The notes beneath the pieces are model-generated. The model was given only the letters and a program-made list of their open reading frames with translations, had not been told where the DNA came from and did no database searches. DNA of 64,000 nucleotides from Leptolyngbya ohadii IS1 (lineage in GTDB: Bacteria; Cyanobacteriota; Cyanobacteriia; Elainellales; Elainellaceae): the NCBI RefSeq assembly GCF_002215035.1, contig NZ_NKFP01000006.1, positions 1,438,530 through 1,502,529 on the forward strand, read 5' to 3'. The translations under genes were made by a program, and so were the position numbers. Positions 29,870 to 38,433 of the stretch are shown here, one piece after another. The stretch's first letter is position 1, and each line of letters starts with the position of its first letter.

Positions 29870-30145
29870 ATTGGGGGTAGGCTCAACCCTTGATCGGGGC
29901 GTATAGTAGCTGCCCGCTAAGCCATCTCTGGTCATAGCACACGTATTTCTGTATCCTTATCAGTAGCACTGTCATGCTGCCGCATCGAATTGCTTCCTGA
30001 TGTAGGCGCGACCCTACACCTGCCACTGGCTCCTCCAACTGTACTAAGCCATACAATCTAGAATCAGTGACGCAGAAGCGGACAACTACCTGGGACGGAA
30101 AGCAATTAAACTGACCCACACTTTTCGCGGCGCGCTATTTAGAGA
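29870..30145 (-). ncRNA. Cas12k tracrRNA
   Basis: Lies between cas12k and the array on the same strand. The 5' region contains AATAGCGCGCCGCG, and the 3' region CCCCGATCAAGGG followed by anti-repeat TTGAGCCTACCCCC. These match, in order, elements I recall from the ShCAST tracrRNA. The length of about 275 nt is somewhat longer than that reference. Ends are estimated from these landmarks; no promoter or terminator was mapped. Confidence 0.78.
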
Positions 30146-30184
30146 ATTGACTGCCTATTTCAGCTATTTCGGCATCCTTATCAT

Positions 30185-32530
30185 TTATGCAGCGGGGGAA
30201 TCGACTGATTCTGGTCGCGGCAATCGATCGGAGGACACAGCGATCACCTTTTCTTGCAGTGTACCGAGCCTCGGTTGACGTCCCGGTACAACAGATATAC
30301 CCACCTCCACCGCACAGGCACGAATACACTGGCTCAAATTTTTATAACTCCAGCGATGAAAACCCATTCGATGCTCCTTTTTATACTGTTGTTGTCGGTA
30401 CACATTGTCGTCACAAAACTTTTGCTTCGCTTTTGCTTTGATTTCGCTTTCAACGCTTTCGCGCAAATCACCCAATTCTGGCAGGACAATTATGCTGACT
30501 TTCCAGTGCTGACAGCGTTGAATAATCCTTCTGGCAAGTAGGCGATTGAGGTATTGAGACAGGTTCGCCTCAGCTTTGCTGGGACGGTATAAGCCCTGCT
30601 GTTGCTCAGTCTGTCGATCGCGTATATTTTGGTCTCTCAATCGACGCCAGCGGTTGATCAAGCGATACGGCTGAAGTTGAAGCTGTTTGGGATTGATCTT
30701 GGGTTTGTAGGGAGAGCAAGATTTCTTGCCTTCCGACTGTTGAACTGCTTCGGCTTTATCCTGTGCCTTCTGTTGGCGCTTCGGTTGGCTGTGTAGTTTT
30801 GCACTACGCTGCTTCAATACCTCCTGACGCTGTTCGGACAGCAGTTCTCTCGGTGTGCAGTACTCCAGCACCTGCTGCGATTGCAAATCCATGACAGCAG
30901 TACCCACAATCTCTTGGCGACTAAAGGCAATTTTCATAGCAATATCGGGATCTCCTCGATGGGCAACCTGACTCGGACGTGGAGGTGGTGAATTCCTGAT
31001 TAATCGGTCTCGTGTAGTTCGATTCTTTTTGTTAATCTGCGTGTTCTCCTCATTCTCAATCACAACTTGTTCTTCGTCTTCATCATCAATCGGTGGCGGT
31101 GAACAGGATAGTATTTCATCTGCCTGCTCTTCTATCCTTAATTGCCTTAAATACCTGTTCACCTTTGTGAGCTTTTCTTGACGGACTTGCTCAGTCCCTT
31201 CTGCGGTCAGCAGTCGGGTGTCGATTGTGCAATGGAGATACAAGCGATGACTTTGCCAGGGCTTTTCTTCACCTGCATGTTGCTTATCTGGTTCCCAAAG
31301 CAGGCAAGCAGACCTCAGGGGAAGCAGCGCAAGCGAGAACTTATCTTCCTTACTCCGTCTTTTGTTCTCCTCCAAATCAGTCACCCACTGCCGTAAAGTG
31401 GCTAGGTCACGACGATCGCAATAGGTTTTGCCCTGAATACCGCTGAAGCCCTTGAATCGAACGCAGATTCGAGCGGTGTTCAGTTTTTTCCGCTTTTTGT
31501 ACCTCCGTCGTTTTGGTTTTCTACGTGACGACGGAGTGCCATTAGGATTCACAATTTCACAGAGTGAGGTTTTTGGTTCTTCTGGCTGTGTATTAGTTTC
31601 AAACGACCAGTACAAGTCGGTGTTACTGCCAAATAGGACTGGGTAAGGCAAAGTCTCCAAATCGGAGGATAAATTTGCCAGCCGAACTGCGAACTCCTTT
31701 TGCCACGCCTCGAATTCACCCTCAGGGTAAAACAACGCAGCCGATTGGATAAGTTGATCTGTCCGATAGCCTAAGGGGTCACGTCCGATGGGCAGTTCAA
31801 CTGCCATTTGCTCCTCAAATCGCTGAATTTGAATTCGTTTCTTCGATAGCCTCAGCAAAATAGCGTCTCGGTCTTCCACTTCCGCCTCTTCCACTTCCCC
31901 CCCTTCCTTTTTCTTTTTCTTTTTAACTTTCACTTTGCAATCATTTCGCAATAGGTAGGCGATCGCCCGCTGCTCCAGGGGTGTTTCTGTTTCCTTGAAA
32001 AGTTGAAACAATAAACTCATCACCGAGGGCAAGTCCTGTTCAGCTTGGTTTTCTTCGCGAAGTTCCTGCCGTCGTTGCTCAACCTCTTCGAGAAACTGTT
32101 TTGCCCTATCTCGAATTTGTTCAGGTGTGAAATCTGTAGACTGAGCGAGGTCAAGATCGTATTCTTGAATAGCTAACCAAGTCTTCTTTCCCTCACACTG
32201 AAAGTGAAGCTTGCGTTGCCTCGCGAAAATGGAAGCAAACATATATTGGACTGATAATACAGCAGACGTGAGCATCCGTGCAGGAATATCCTCAAAGACT
32301 CCCTCCTCTTTCAGATGAACGAATTTTTTATTCTTTAAGTGAGTTAATTGAAGCTGAATCTCTTTTCTGGGTATCGAGCCTTTTTTCCGCCAGCTTTCAA
32401 ACTTAGACTGTTTGGGTAGTTCCACAAGTAACTGGTTAATCAGCAAAGTGTGGCGCACAGATAAATCCCAAAGCTGCTTGCGTGTATTTTCGTCAAAGCA
32501 TAGAAGCAAGCGCAATGTTTTAATTGCCAT
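30185..32530 (-). CDS. cas12k: Cas12k, RNA-guided DNA-binding effector of the V-K CAST
   Basis: 781 aa from ATG 32530 (MAIKTLRLLLCFDENTRKQLW). The frame is open to TTG 32572. The N-terminus matches the family start (ARLISFxxxRQQLW). The C-terminus VLPELGDLRESVESEIKAKA, FHRWSY and PGRQP matches the family VLPKLGDMRE...HRWSY...EGKQP blocks. Cas12k is a nuclease-dead Cas12 that directs TnsB/TnsC/TniQ insertion. At 781 aa it exceeds ShCas12k (about 639 aa) through charged inserts: a Lys/Glu tract around residue 200, an Arg/Lys block around 335, a PPPIDDEDEEQ stretch near 490 and a Gln/Lys segment near 600. No frameshift or stop: the effector has been kept while the transposase decayed. Confidence 0.93.
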   Translation of the reverse strand: MAIKTLRLLLCFDENTRKQLWDLSVRHTLLINQLLVELPKQSKFESWRKKGSIPRKEIQLQLTHLKNKKFVHLKEEGVFEDIPARMLTSAVLSVQYMFASIFARQRKLHFQCEGKKTWLAIQEYDLDLAQSTDFTPEQIRDRAKQFLEEVEQRRQELREENQAEQDLPSVMSLLFQLFKETETPLEQRAIAYLLRNDCKVKVKKKKKKEGGEVEEAEVEDRDAILLRLSKKRIQIQRFEEQMAVELPIGRDPLGYRTDQLIQSAALFYPEGEFEAWQKEFAVRLANLSSDLETLPYPVLFGSNTDLYWSFETNTQPEEPKTSLCEIVNPNGTPSSRRKPKRRRYKKRKKLNTARICVRFKGFSGIQGKTYCDRRDLATLRQWVTDLEENKRRSKEDKFSLALLPLRSACLLWEPDKQHAGEEKPWQSHRLYLHCTIDTRLLTAEGTEQVRQEKLTKVNRYLRQLRIEEQADEILSCSPPPIDDEDEEQVVIENEENTQINKKNRTTRDRLIRNSPPPRPSQVAHRGDPDIAMKIAFSRQEIVGTAVMDLQSQQVLEYCTPRELLSEQRQEVLKQRSAKLHSQPKRQQKAQDKAEAVQQSEGKKSCSPYKPKINPKQLQLQPYRLINRWRRLRDQNIRDRQTEQQQGLYRPSKAEANLSQYLNRLLARRIIQRCQHWKVSIIVLPELGDLRESVESEIKAKAKQKFCDDNVYRQQQYKKEHRMGFHRWSYKNLSQCIRACAVEVGISVVPGRQPRLGTLQEKVIAVSSDRLPRPESVDSPAA

Positions 32531-32682
32531 AGGTATCTCAAAGGATTGTATTAGGGAGATAGATTGAACCAAACCTTTCGGAAAATAATTGAGAAGTAGG
32601 TTACCTGGAGAAATATGTTTTCTCTTTACGTCGGCTAATCCTCGAAATACGAGCAGCCCGTAGGAGGAGGCAGGCTGTAGCT

Positions 32683-32916
32683 CTAAGTTCTTGGTAATTG
32701 GTTTAGACCATCTCGAATCTCCTGAAGTAAGAAGCTTAGTGTTTCTCCCTTTAGCTTCACAATCACAAACTTGATTAGATTGGTCACGAGGAGTTCGATC
32801 TCCTCCTCACTGAGGTTCAGCCAAGTTGAATCAAAATCATCATCTGAAAACTGGCTAACAACTGCAATGAGATCACAGATAGCTGAATCAATTAATGGCG
32901 AAGGCTGAGATTTCAA
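32683..32916 (-). CDS. Small hypothetical acidic protein
   Basis: 77 aa, not recognised. Rich in Leu, Ile, Glu and Asp (FSDDDFDSTWLNLSEEEIEL), probably helical. It lies upstream of cas12k on the same strand, where some CASTs encode a small regulator, but it shows no helix-turn-helix or MerR features. AT content resembles the CAST rather than the chromosome. Confidence 0.4.
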   Translation of the reverse strand: MKSQPSPLIDSAICDLIAVVSQFSDDDFDSTWLNLSEEEIELLVTNLIKFVIVKLKGETLSFLLQEIRDGLNQLPRT

Positions 32917-33168
32917 ACCAATTCGAGATTTTTTGGTAGGGCAATTGAGAAGTGCATATAGGTTGTTAGATAAGCATTAAGTCATGTTCACATTCTCTAT
33001 TTGTTTGTCCTTGATTTTATAAATATCGTAAAAATTTTTAGAAGTCAATCCTCAACCCATCTAATTTTTGCGACAGATTTATCGAATTATCTTGTCGCTC
33101 ACCTACTGTTTCTGAATGTATTCTTTGGTTTTAAGAAAATTAGAATGTCTGTTTGCCTTGTGTAGACT
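32917..33168. other. AT-rich non-coding stretch
   Basis: No gene seen. Around 33069-33102 is GCGACAGATTTATCGAATTA followed by TCTTGTCGC, an imperfect inverted motif similar in style to CAST end sites. It is the only candidate noticed for the element's other end, and no TGTACA adjoins it. Confidence 0.3.
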
Positions 33169-33239
33169 ATTTTTCAACTAAACCTGCTAATTTTTTACAC
33201 TCAAAATGATCGGAAAATAGAACGGTTTAGTTGAAAAAT
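33169..33239. repeat. 16-bp perfect inverted repeat
   Basis: ATTTTTCAACTAAACC at 33169-33184 and its exact complement at 33224-33239 flank about 40 bp. Aldo/keto-reductase homology on the minus strand stops at the right arm, so the arms may mark the edge of an inserted sequence. Confidence 0.6.
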
Positions 33240-33480
33240 GTCTTGTGAAGAGCGCGAATGCCACTTTGCACAAGCATTGCAGTATTCTCGGTTTGCACGA
33301 TAACCCACGAACGTTTGGGGCATTACTCAGGAAATTAAAGACCTTGGTAGGCATCCTCACTCGTTCCCGCTTGGAAAACTCTGCAATGCCCATTTCAAGA
33401 CTGCTTCACTTTCACCTAGCGTGTACACATCTGCTGCATCGAGGAAATCGATGGCTGCTGCCAGGGATCATTGAATAGAT
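33240..33480 (-). pseudogene. Aldo/keto reductase fragment
   Basis: Minus-strand translation gives AAIDFLDAADVYTLGESEAV in one frame, then, after a frameshift near 33370, PTKVFNFLSNAPNVRGLS. These are consecutive N-terminal segments of aldo/keto reductases (DTADVYGLGESE and TKVxxxxxxxPNxRGLSRKH). The rest of the barrel is missing and the homology ends at the inverted repeat at 33239. Confidence 0.7.
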
Positions 33481-33489
33481 GAGTGGCTC

Positions 33490-34300
33490 TCAGCTTCCGG
33501 TAAGACCTATTCCCGCTACTGAGGACTGCCTTTGGCACGGTACCTGGAGAGATGCGCGATATCTTATAGTCCACTCTCTCCCAGCCGCATGTATTGCATA
33601 GCTGTTTTTGTTTTGAGAATTGTTAGGTTGAACGCCGTGTTGCCATTGCGGGAGCACCAGCGCCATCGCAATTTCTTCCAGCGATTGATCCAGCAAAGGA
33701 CGACCCGCTTTGCGGCAGTGCCAAAGGCGACCCACCTGCGGCGGCAGCGCGGAACGATCGACTTGTCGCTGCGCTCCGCGTCGTAGCGCGATGCGATCGC
33801 AACCGATTGGGCAACCGAATAAACCAACCAGAATCATAAGAACAAAGAAGATAGCCATCTTTGGAGCCAGATGTTTTTGGGGCGTGAAAGCTGCCTTTTG
33901 CAAGGTGAGCGGCGTGGTGTCTACCTCAGTGGGATACATAGCTGGATAGTTTGAGCATCCCAGCTATCTCAATGTCCTCTCGCTACCGAACATGCAGAAG
34001 TTTGCCCAATCGCATATGACCCGTTGCCAGTCAGCTACAGTAGACGCTCAGTTTCTTCTGGCGCATCCCTGACCCTACCAATCTCGATCGCCAGGAACCA
34101 GATCGGGGAGAACGATTTCGCTCGGTCATTTTCTATCACACCTCGACTCGACAAGCGAAGCTTGCACGATAGTTCCGCTCGTCTCCCCTGAGTCATCAGT
34201 GGTTGGCATCCCCTTCGCGTCAAGAACAGTCGTTCAATAGAAGTTATCCGAATCGTTTTCATCTCTATTATGATTAATACCATTCTGCTCAATACAGAGG
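33490..34300. other. Gene-poor stretch
   Basis: Overlapping open frames exist on both strands around 33490-33950, but none shows recognisable motifs or a convincing ribosome-binding site. The GC-rich core (33640-33800) looks like degraded coding sequence of unknown origin. Confidence 0.4.
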
Positions 34301-34531
34301 ATGAAAGGACTTATGAACCCACAAGAAGCGGACGAGCACTCTGTCCAGCAGGACGATAGTAATTTTCCTTTAAGCCCCAAGAAGGAGGATTTAGACTCTG
34401 AGACACTTCCGGTTCTGAATGCAGAGGGAACATCAGAACCACATGAGCCTCAACCTTGCACTCAGGCTTTAAGCAATGAAATCTGGCAGATTAACCACAT
34501 CGCAGCAGACTTGTTACTAATTGCTCCCTAG
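34301..34531 (+). CDS. Small hypothetical acidic protein
   Basis: 76 aa, not recognised: an acidic Ser/Glu/Pro-rich disordered first half and a hydrophobic C-terminus (IWQINHIAADLLLIAP). GAGGATGAAAGG precedes the start. A diverged partial copy of its opening (GAAGCAGATGAGTATTCTG) appears at about 34605, suggesting a duplicated or decayed relative. Confidence 0.4.
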   Translation: MKGLMNPQEADEHSVQQDDSNFPLSPKKEDLDSETLPVLNAEGTSEPHEPQPCTQALSNEIWQINHIAADLLLIAP

Positions 34532-34702
34532 ATTTGACTGATTTCTAAGATAGGTAAAGCAAACTGACTATTGCATCAGGGACAGAGAAGTAATGGTTCT
34601 ACCTGAAGCAGATGAGTATTCTGACAGGATAGCGGTGGATCATTCTGCAATTCTCATGATTTTTCAACACATGAGGTCGAGGAACACCATGTTCAGTGCG
34701 GG

Positions 34703-35644
34703 TTAGTAACAGCCCAACAATCCCAGGGAAAGGGTTTGACACAGGGAAACTTGTCGTCGCTTTGCTTCGGCTCGATCAATGACTTGCTGCTTGCGTTCCC
34801 GCCAAGGCAAGGTGTCCGGCAACTGAGCCGCAGTTGCGATCGCGTTCTCAGGTTCTCCCTGTGCGAGCAGACGTTCAGCCTGGTTCCAGATGTCTTCGTA
34901 CTGCTGCTGAAGCCGTTGTTCCTCCACTATTTGGATGAGCGAAATCCGGTTATGCGTCCAGAAGGGATGATCTTGGATTTGTTGAGCCTGGGTCAATGCG
35001 ACAGCGAACTGTTCCAGGTTTAAAGCTTGCTGAGCCGCCACCCAGTGCTGATTGTTCTCAGTCCAGAGTTGCCGCCACGCTTGTATCTGTGCCTGTGCTT
35101 TCGGATAAGCTGGGCTGCTTGGCGGAATTGCGCTTGCGATCGCTATAGCCTGACCAAACTGGTTCACGGGCTGCCAGTAGTCGCTCCACGCAATTTCTAA
35201 AATCCGCTCTGACCATTGCTCGATGAGTTGCTTCGCCTCGTCGTATTGGGCTGAACCCACTGCAATCTGGTTCACTGTTTCGATCGCTTGGGCAAACTGC
35301 CCTTGTGCTGCCTGCTGTCTCGCTTGTGCAAGCTGAGGGGCTACCAGGTTCGTTTGACAGTTTCTCAAGTAAACTTGTGCGGTCTGATAGACCTTTGCCT
35401 GAGGTAATACCTGTGCTGCCTGGGCAACACATCCGTGATAATCGCCTGCTGTTGCTAGAGCAAAGGCAGTGTTTGCGATCGCCTGCTGTTCCTGCTCGAA
35501 TTCCTGTTTAGACTGCTGGCGCAGGTAAGTATCTGTGGTGATTAAGCATCCTACGGCTCCCGGAATGACTGCCGCCGTCGTCGCGATCGTGAGTGCAGTT
35601 GCAATGCTGATTCTCAAAACTCTGGGTGCTGCATCAGAACTCAT
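34703..35644 (-). CDS. Membrane-anchored helical repeat protein
   Basis: About 313 aa. One N-terminal TM helix (ISIATALTIATTAAVIPGAV) is followed by Gln/Ala-rich helical repeats (AQARQQAAQGQFAQAIETVN and relatives), TPR-like and periplasmic by topology. Start taken at ATG 35644, which has GAGGG upstream, rather than 35674. Similar proteins occur in cyanobacteria without known function. The following gene on the minus strand is unrelated. Confidence 0.65.
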   Translation of the reverse strand: MSSDAAPRVLRISIATALTIATTAAVIPGAVGCLITTDTYLRQQSKQEFEQEQQAIANTAFALATAGDYHGCVAQAAQVLPQAKVYQTAQVYLRNCQTNLVAPQLAQARQQAAQGQFAQAIETVNQIAVGSAQYDEAKQLIEQWSERILEIAWSDYWQPVNQFGQAIAIASAIPPSSPAYPKAQAQIQAWRQLWTENNQHWVAAQQALNLEQFAVALTQAQQIQDHPFWTHNRISLIQIVEEQRLQQQYEDIWNQAERLLAQGEPENAIATAAQLPDTLPWRERKQQVIDRAEAKRRQVSLCQTLSLGLLGCY

Positions 35645-35927
35645 GTCCCCATTTCCCTCGTCCGTTGAGATCATGAGTCTTATTAGATGACGAAATCGGG
35701 CTGCCTTCCAGTGAAAATCCGGGAGTTTGAGACGAAGTTAGAGGAATTGCAACTGATGACTGGCGAATGGTGCTGTCGCTTGAAGTTTAGGGCGATCGTG
35801 CTTGAGCTTGCCCTGTTAGAGAAAGATTAGGCTAAGAAACTATCTTCCCGGAAATCCGTCCAAAACTAGCCTTAACTTCTGGAAAGTGAAGTTAGCGTTT
35901 TAGAAGACCACGATCGCTAATCCAGCC

Positions 35928-38249
35928 TCAGCCATCTACATGTGTTATGTCTACATCTGTCATCATCGATCGCCTCACCCGCTCCACTTGTTTTGGCGCT
36001 TCTATTTCAGTAAAGAGCCGAATGGACTCTTGAATTCCTGTTTGGCTCTTTTCGTTTTCTCCCATTGCCTGATAAGTTAATGCAAGTTGATAATAAGCCT
36101 CAGCTAAATTTAGCTTCGCCCCAATTTCATCAAGCAACTCCAATGCCTCTAGGCAATATGCTATTGCAAGCTCAAAATCACCATTTCTTCGAGATAGTTC
36201 AGCTACACCAATCAAAGCATTAGCTTTTAGCTGAGTGTAATTGCTTTTCTCAGCATACAGGAGAGCTTCATTGTACATCTTTAGTGATTTAGAGATTTCT
36301 CCCAGATTCCGGTAGGCTCTACCTAAAAATAATCTAGAGTGTCCTATCCCCCAACTGGTTAGCTTAGTAGTTGTAATTTCTTTATTAGCTCTATCTATAA
36401 GTTCATAAGCTTCTTTTTCACATCCTCCAATGGATTCAATGAAGGCAAGACAATATAAAGCATCTACAGCATGGCGATGAAATGAGGAATTTGCTGCAAG
36501 TGCCATAACATTTGAGAATAATTCCTTAGCATCATCTAACTCATAAAGGTCAATTTTGCAAAAGCCAAGATTCAGCAATGAAAGAATCTTGAACTCTAGG
36601 AGATCTAATTTATTTGCGAGATAACCTGAATCCGTATGTACTCTAATAGCATTAGATAGGTCACCAGAAAAGTAATACATTGCTCCTAAGATGTTGTAGA
36701 GACTAGCTAAATTGTTAGGTTTAATATGGGATTTATTACCAGCTAGAGTATTTATCAATATAATCATTTTGCTTAGGAGTCCCAGCCTATAGAAGGAACG
36801 ACCAAGAGATTCATCAGCACTCAAATCATATTCCCTGTTATACCGAATTACTTCAGCGGCTCGGTTAAACTGATTAATGTTAAAATAATGGTAGTAAGGC
36901 TCTATAGCCTGTAAAGCATTGCTAACTGTTGCAACCACTTCAACTTTTACTGTCCAAAATTCTGCTGCTTTACAATTTGTCTCCTCCCAATCTACATGCC
37001 CTCTTAATCTATGAATCGCCTCGCTGCGAATCATCGGGTGCAACCAATACTCCCCATTCTCAACCTCCACTAAAGATCGATCCTGCAATGATTTTGCGAC
37101 CCGTCTCTGTCGAGTCTCTGGTACATCCCAAAGCAGACAAAACAACCCTTCAAGTGGCACTGTTGGCACATCTTGGTATCGATAGCAGCCCATACGACAC
37201 AACAAGTTATAGGCATCCAAGTCAATCTGCTGTAAGCGATCGAACTGCTGAGTGACCAAATCCTCTAGGTCGCGCTCAATAAAGAGGTCATCCTGATTGG
37301 CTTGCCAGTATGCTTCAATATCTCCAGAGTAATCTTCTAAAACTGCACCTCGAATAATGTCCATTGCTTTAGCATTCCCCCCATAGGTATTATGTAGGGC
37401 AGCGAAGGCAGGGGTATCGATCGACAAGCTACGGGACTGGAAGAACTGCTTCCAAGCTGTGACATCGAGATTTTTGAGAATATAGTGTTCAACAGTAATG
37501 CTTGATTCTCGTAGGCGTTCACGGGTCGTAATGAGAGTGGCGGACCGCACAGAAGGATCAGCAAGGACTCGCAGCAGTTCAACATAGCGACGATGCGGCT
37601 CAATCAATTTTCCCGCAGAGTCTAGGGCAGGCTCCAGGTTATCAATCAGAATGCCAACCTGCTCAGACTGGAGTTTGCGTTTAAGTCGATCGAGCGACAC
37701 AAAAAACTCCCGTCCCGGCTCTTCCCCCAATTGCCGCAGCTTTTCCTCCAGCAGGCTCTCGATCGAAGCAATGTCCTTAGTCTCCTTTGCGATCGGGAAT
37801 TCCAGGTAGGAACCGAACTCCTGTTGCAGGTACTTGCGTGCTAGTGTCGTCTTGCCGACACCCCCTCTAGCTTGGATCACAATCACTTTTGCGCCTCGCT
37901 CAACCAACAGGTTAAGGTCAGCAATCGCCTCTCCGCGTCCTACAAAATTAGGGTCAGCTTGAACTTGGAGGCGCAAGGAGGAAACTAGGTCTGCTTCGTT
38001 CAACTGCAAACCAAACGTGGCAAATAAACAGCGAATCGACTTTGGAGCAACTCCCTCTTTCGCCTTCAAAATTTTGCGAATTGTCCCTGGATCGAGTCCC
38101 CCTTCCTTCACTGAACTTGTCAGTTCTCGAATCCGCTCCTGTGTGCATCGAACTGCGTGTTCCAGTTCCCAAGCACGAATTGCTTGCTGAAGGCGGCTAG
38201 ACCCCTCAGCAGTCAGAATACGACCACGATCGCGCTGTTTAGAATTCAT
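35928..38249 (-). CDS. NB-ARC/TPR STAND NTPase
   Basis: 773 aa. A helical N-terminal domain (about 1-90) is followed by an NB-ARC module: P-loop VIQARGGVGKTTLARKY, Walker B VGILIDNLE, sensor LITTRERLRES. A winged-helix-like region (about 350-420) and C-terminal TPRs (about 520-760, e.g. AYYQLALTYQAMGENEKSQ) complete it. STAND proteins are signal-triggered ATPase switches; in cyanobacteria they serve regulation, and in other bacteria several defend against phage. There is no effector domain of known type, so the role stays open. The C-terminal half is more AT-rich than the N-terminal half. Confidence 0.85.
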   Translation of the reverse strand: MNSKQRDRGRILTAEGSSRLQQAIRAWELEHAVRCTQERIRELTSSVKEGGLDPGTIRKILKAKEGVAPKSIRCLFATFGLQLNEADLVSSLRLQVQADPNFVGRGEAIADLNLLVERGAKVIVIQARGGVGKTTLARKYLQQEFGSYLEFPIAKETKDIASIESLLEEKLRQLGEEPGREFFVSLDRLKRKLQSEQVGILIDNLEPALDSAGKLIEPHRRYVELLRVLADPSVRSATLITTRERLRESSITVEHYILKNLDVTAWKQFFQSRSLSIDTPAFAALHNTYGGNAKAMDIIRGAVLEDYSGDIEAYWQANQDDLFIERDLEDLVTQQFDRLQQIDLDAYNLLCRMGCYRYQDVPTVPLEGLFCLLWDVPETRQRRVAKSLQDRSLVEVENGEYWLHPMIRSEAIHRLRGHVDWEETNCKAAEFWTVKVEVVATVSNALQAIEPYYHYFNINQFNRAAEVIRYNREYDLSADESLGRSFYRLGLLSKMIILINTLAGNKSHIKPNNLASLYNILGAMYYFSGDLSNAIRVHTDSGYLANKLDLLEFKILSLLNLGFCKIDLYELDDAKELFSNVMALAANSSFHRHAVDALYCLAFIESIGGCEKEAYELIDRANKEITTTKLTSWGIGHSRLFLGRAYRNLGEISKSLKMYNEALLYAEKSNYTQLKANALIGVAELSRRNGDFELAIAYCLEALELLDEIGAKLNLAEAYYQLALTYQAMGENEKSQTGIQESIRLFTEIEAPKQVERVRRSMMTDVDITHVDG

Positions 38250-38433
38250 AGGCAGACAGCGACGTTTCTTTAGCAGAGACAGTAGAGAGCAACAAGCTTC
38301 ATCTCCGGCTCATAGTCCTCCCTTTTCCTGATTTTAAGCAAATTTCCTGCTTGTAGCTGAAAAGAGCTTCATCCAGCTTTACTTCGCTGAAGCTAGCAGT
38401 GAAACGATTGCAGCATCGGTTCGGATTGACTTA

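Larger units (their letters stand above)
26050..32530. mobile_element. Decayed type V-K CRISPR-associated transposon (CAST) at tRNA-Cys
   Basis: A TGTACA terminus at 26050 lies 62 bp downstream of the GTA PAM in tRNA-Cys. Inside are end-type repeats, an IS5 relic, tnsC, a tnsB pseudogene, a delocalised crRNA, a two-repeat CRISPR array, tracrRNA and cas12k, all coding parts on the minus strand. V-K CASTs insert about 60-66 bp from the PAM, which fits. The order is a permutation of the canonical tnsB-tnsC-tniQ-cas12k-CRISPR order, tniQ is absent, and the far terminus was not found. The right limit given here is only the cas12k start. Confidence 0.88.

Noticed and set aside
33422-33427. TGTACA as the second CAST terminus
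   Set aside because: No end-type repeats adjoin it and it lies inside the aldo/keto reductase relic.
33490-33939. 149-codon minus-strand open frame
   Set aside because: No motif, poor start context and overlapping frames on both strands; looks like degraded sequence.
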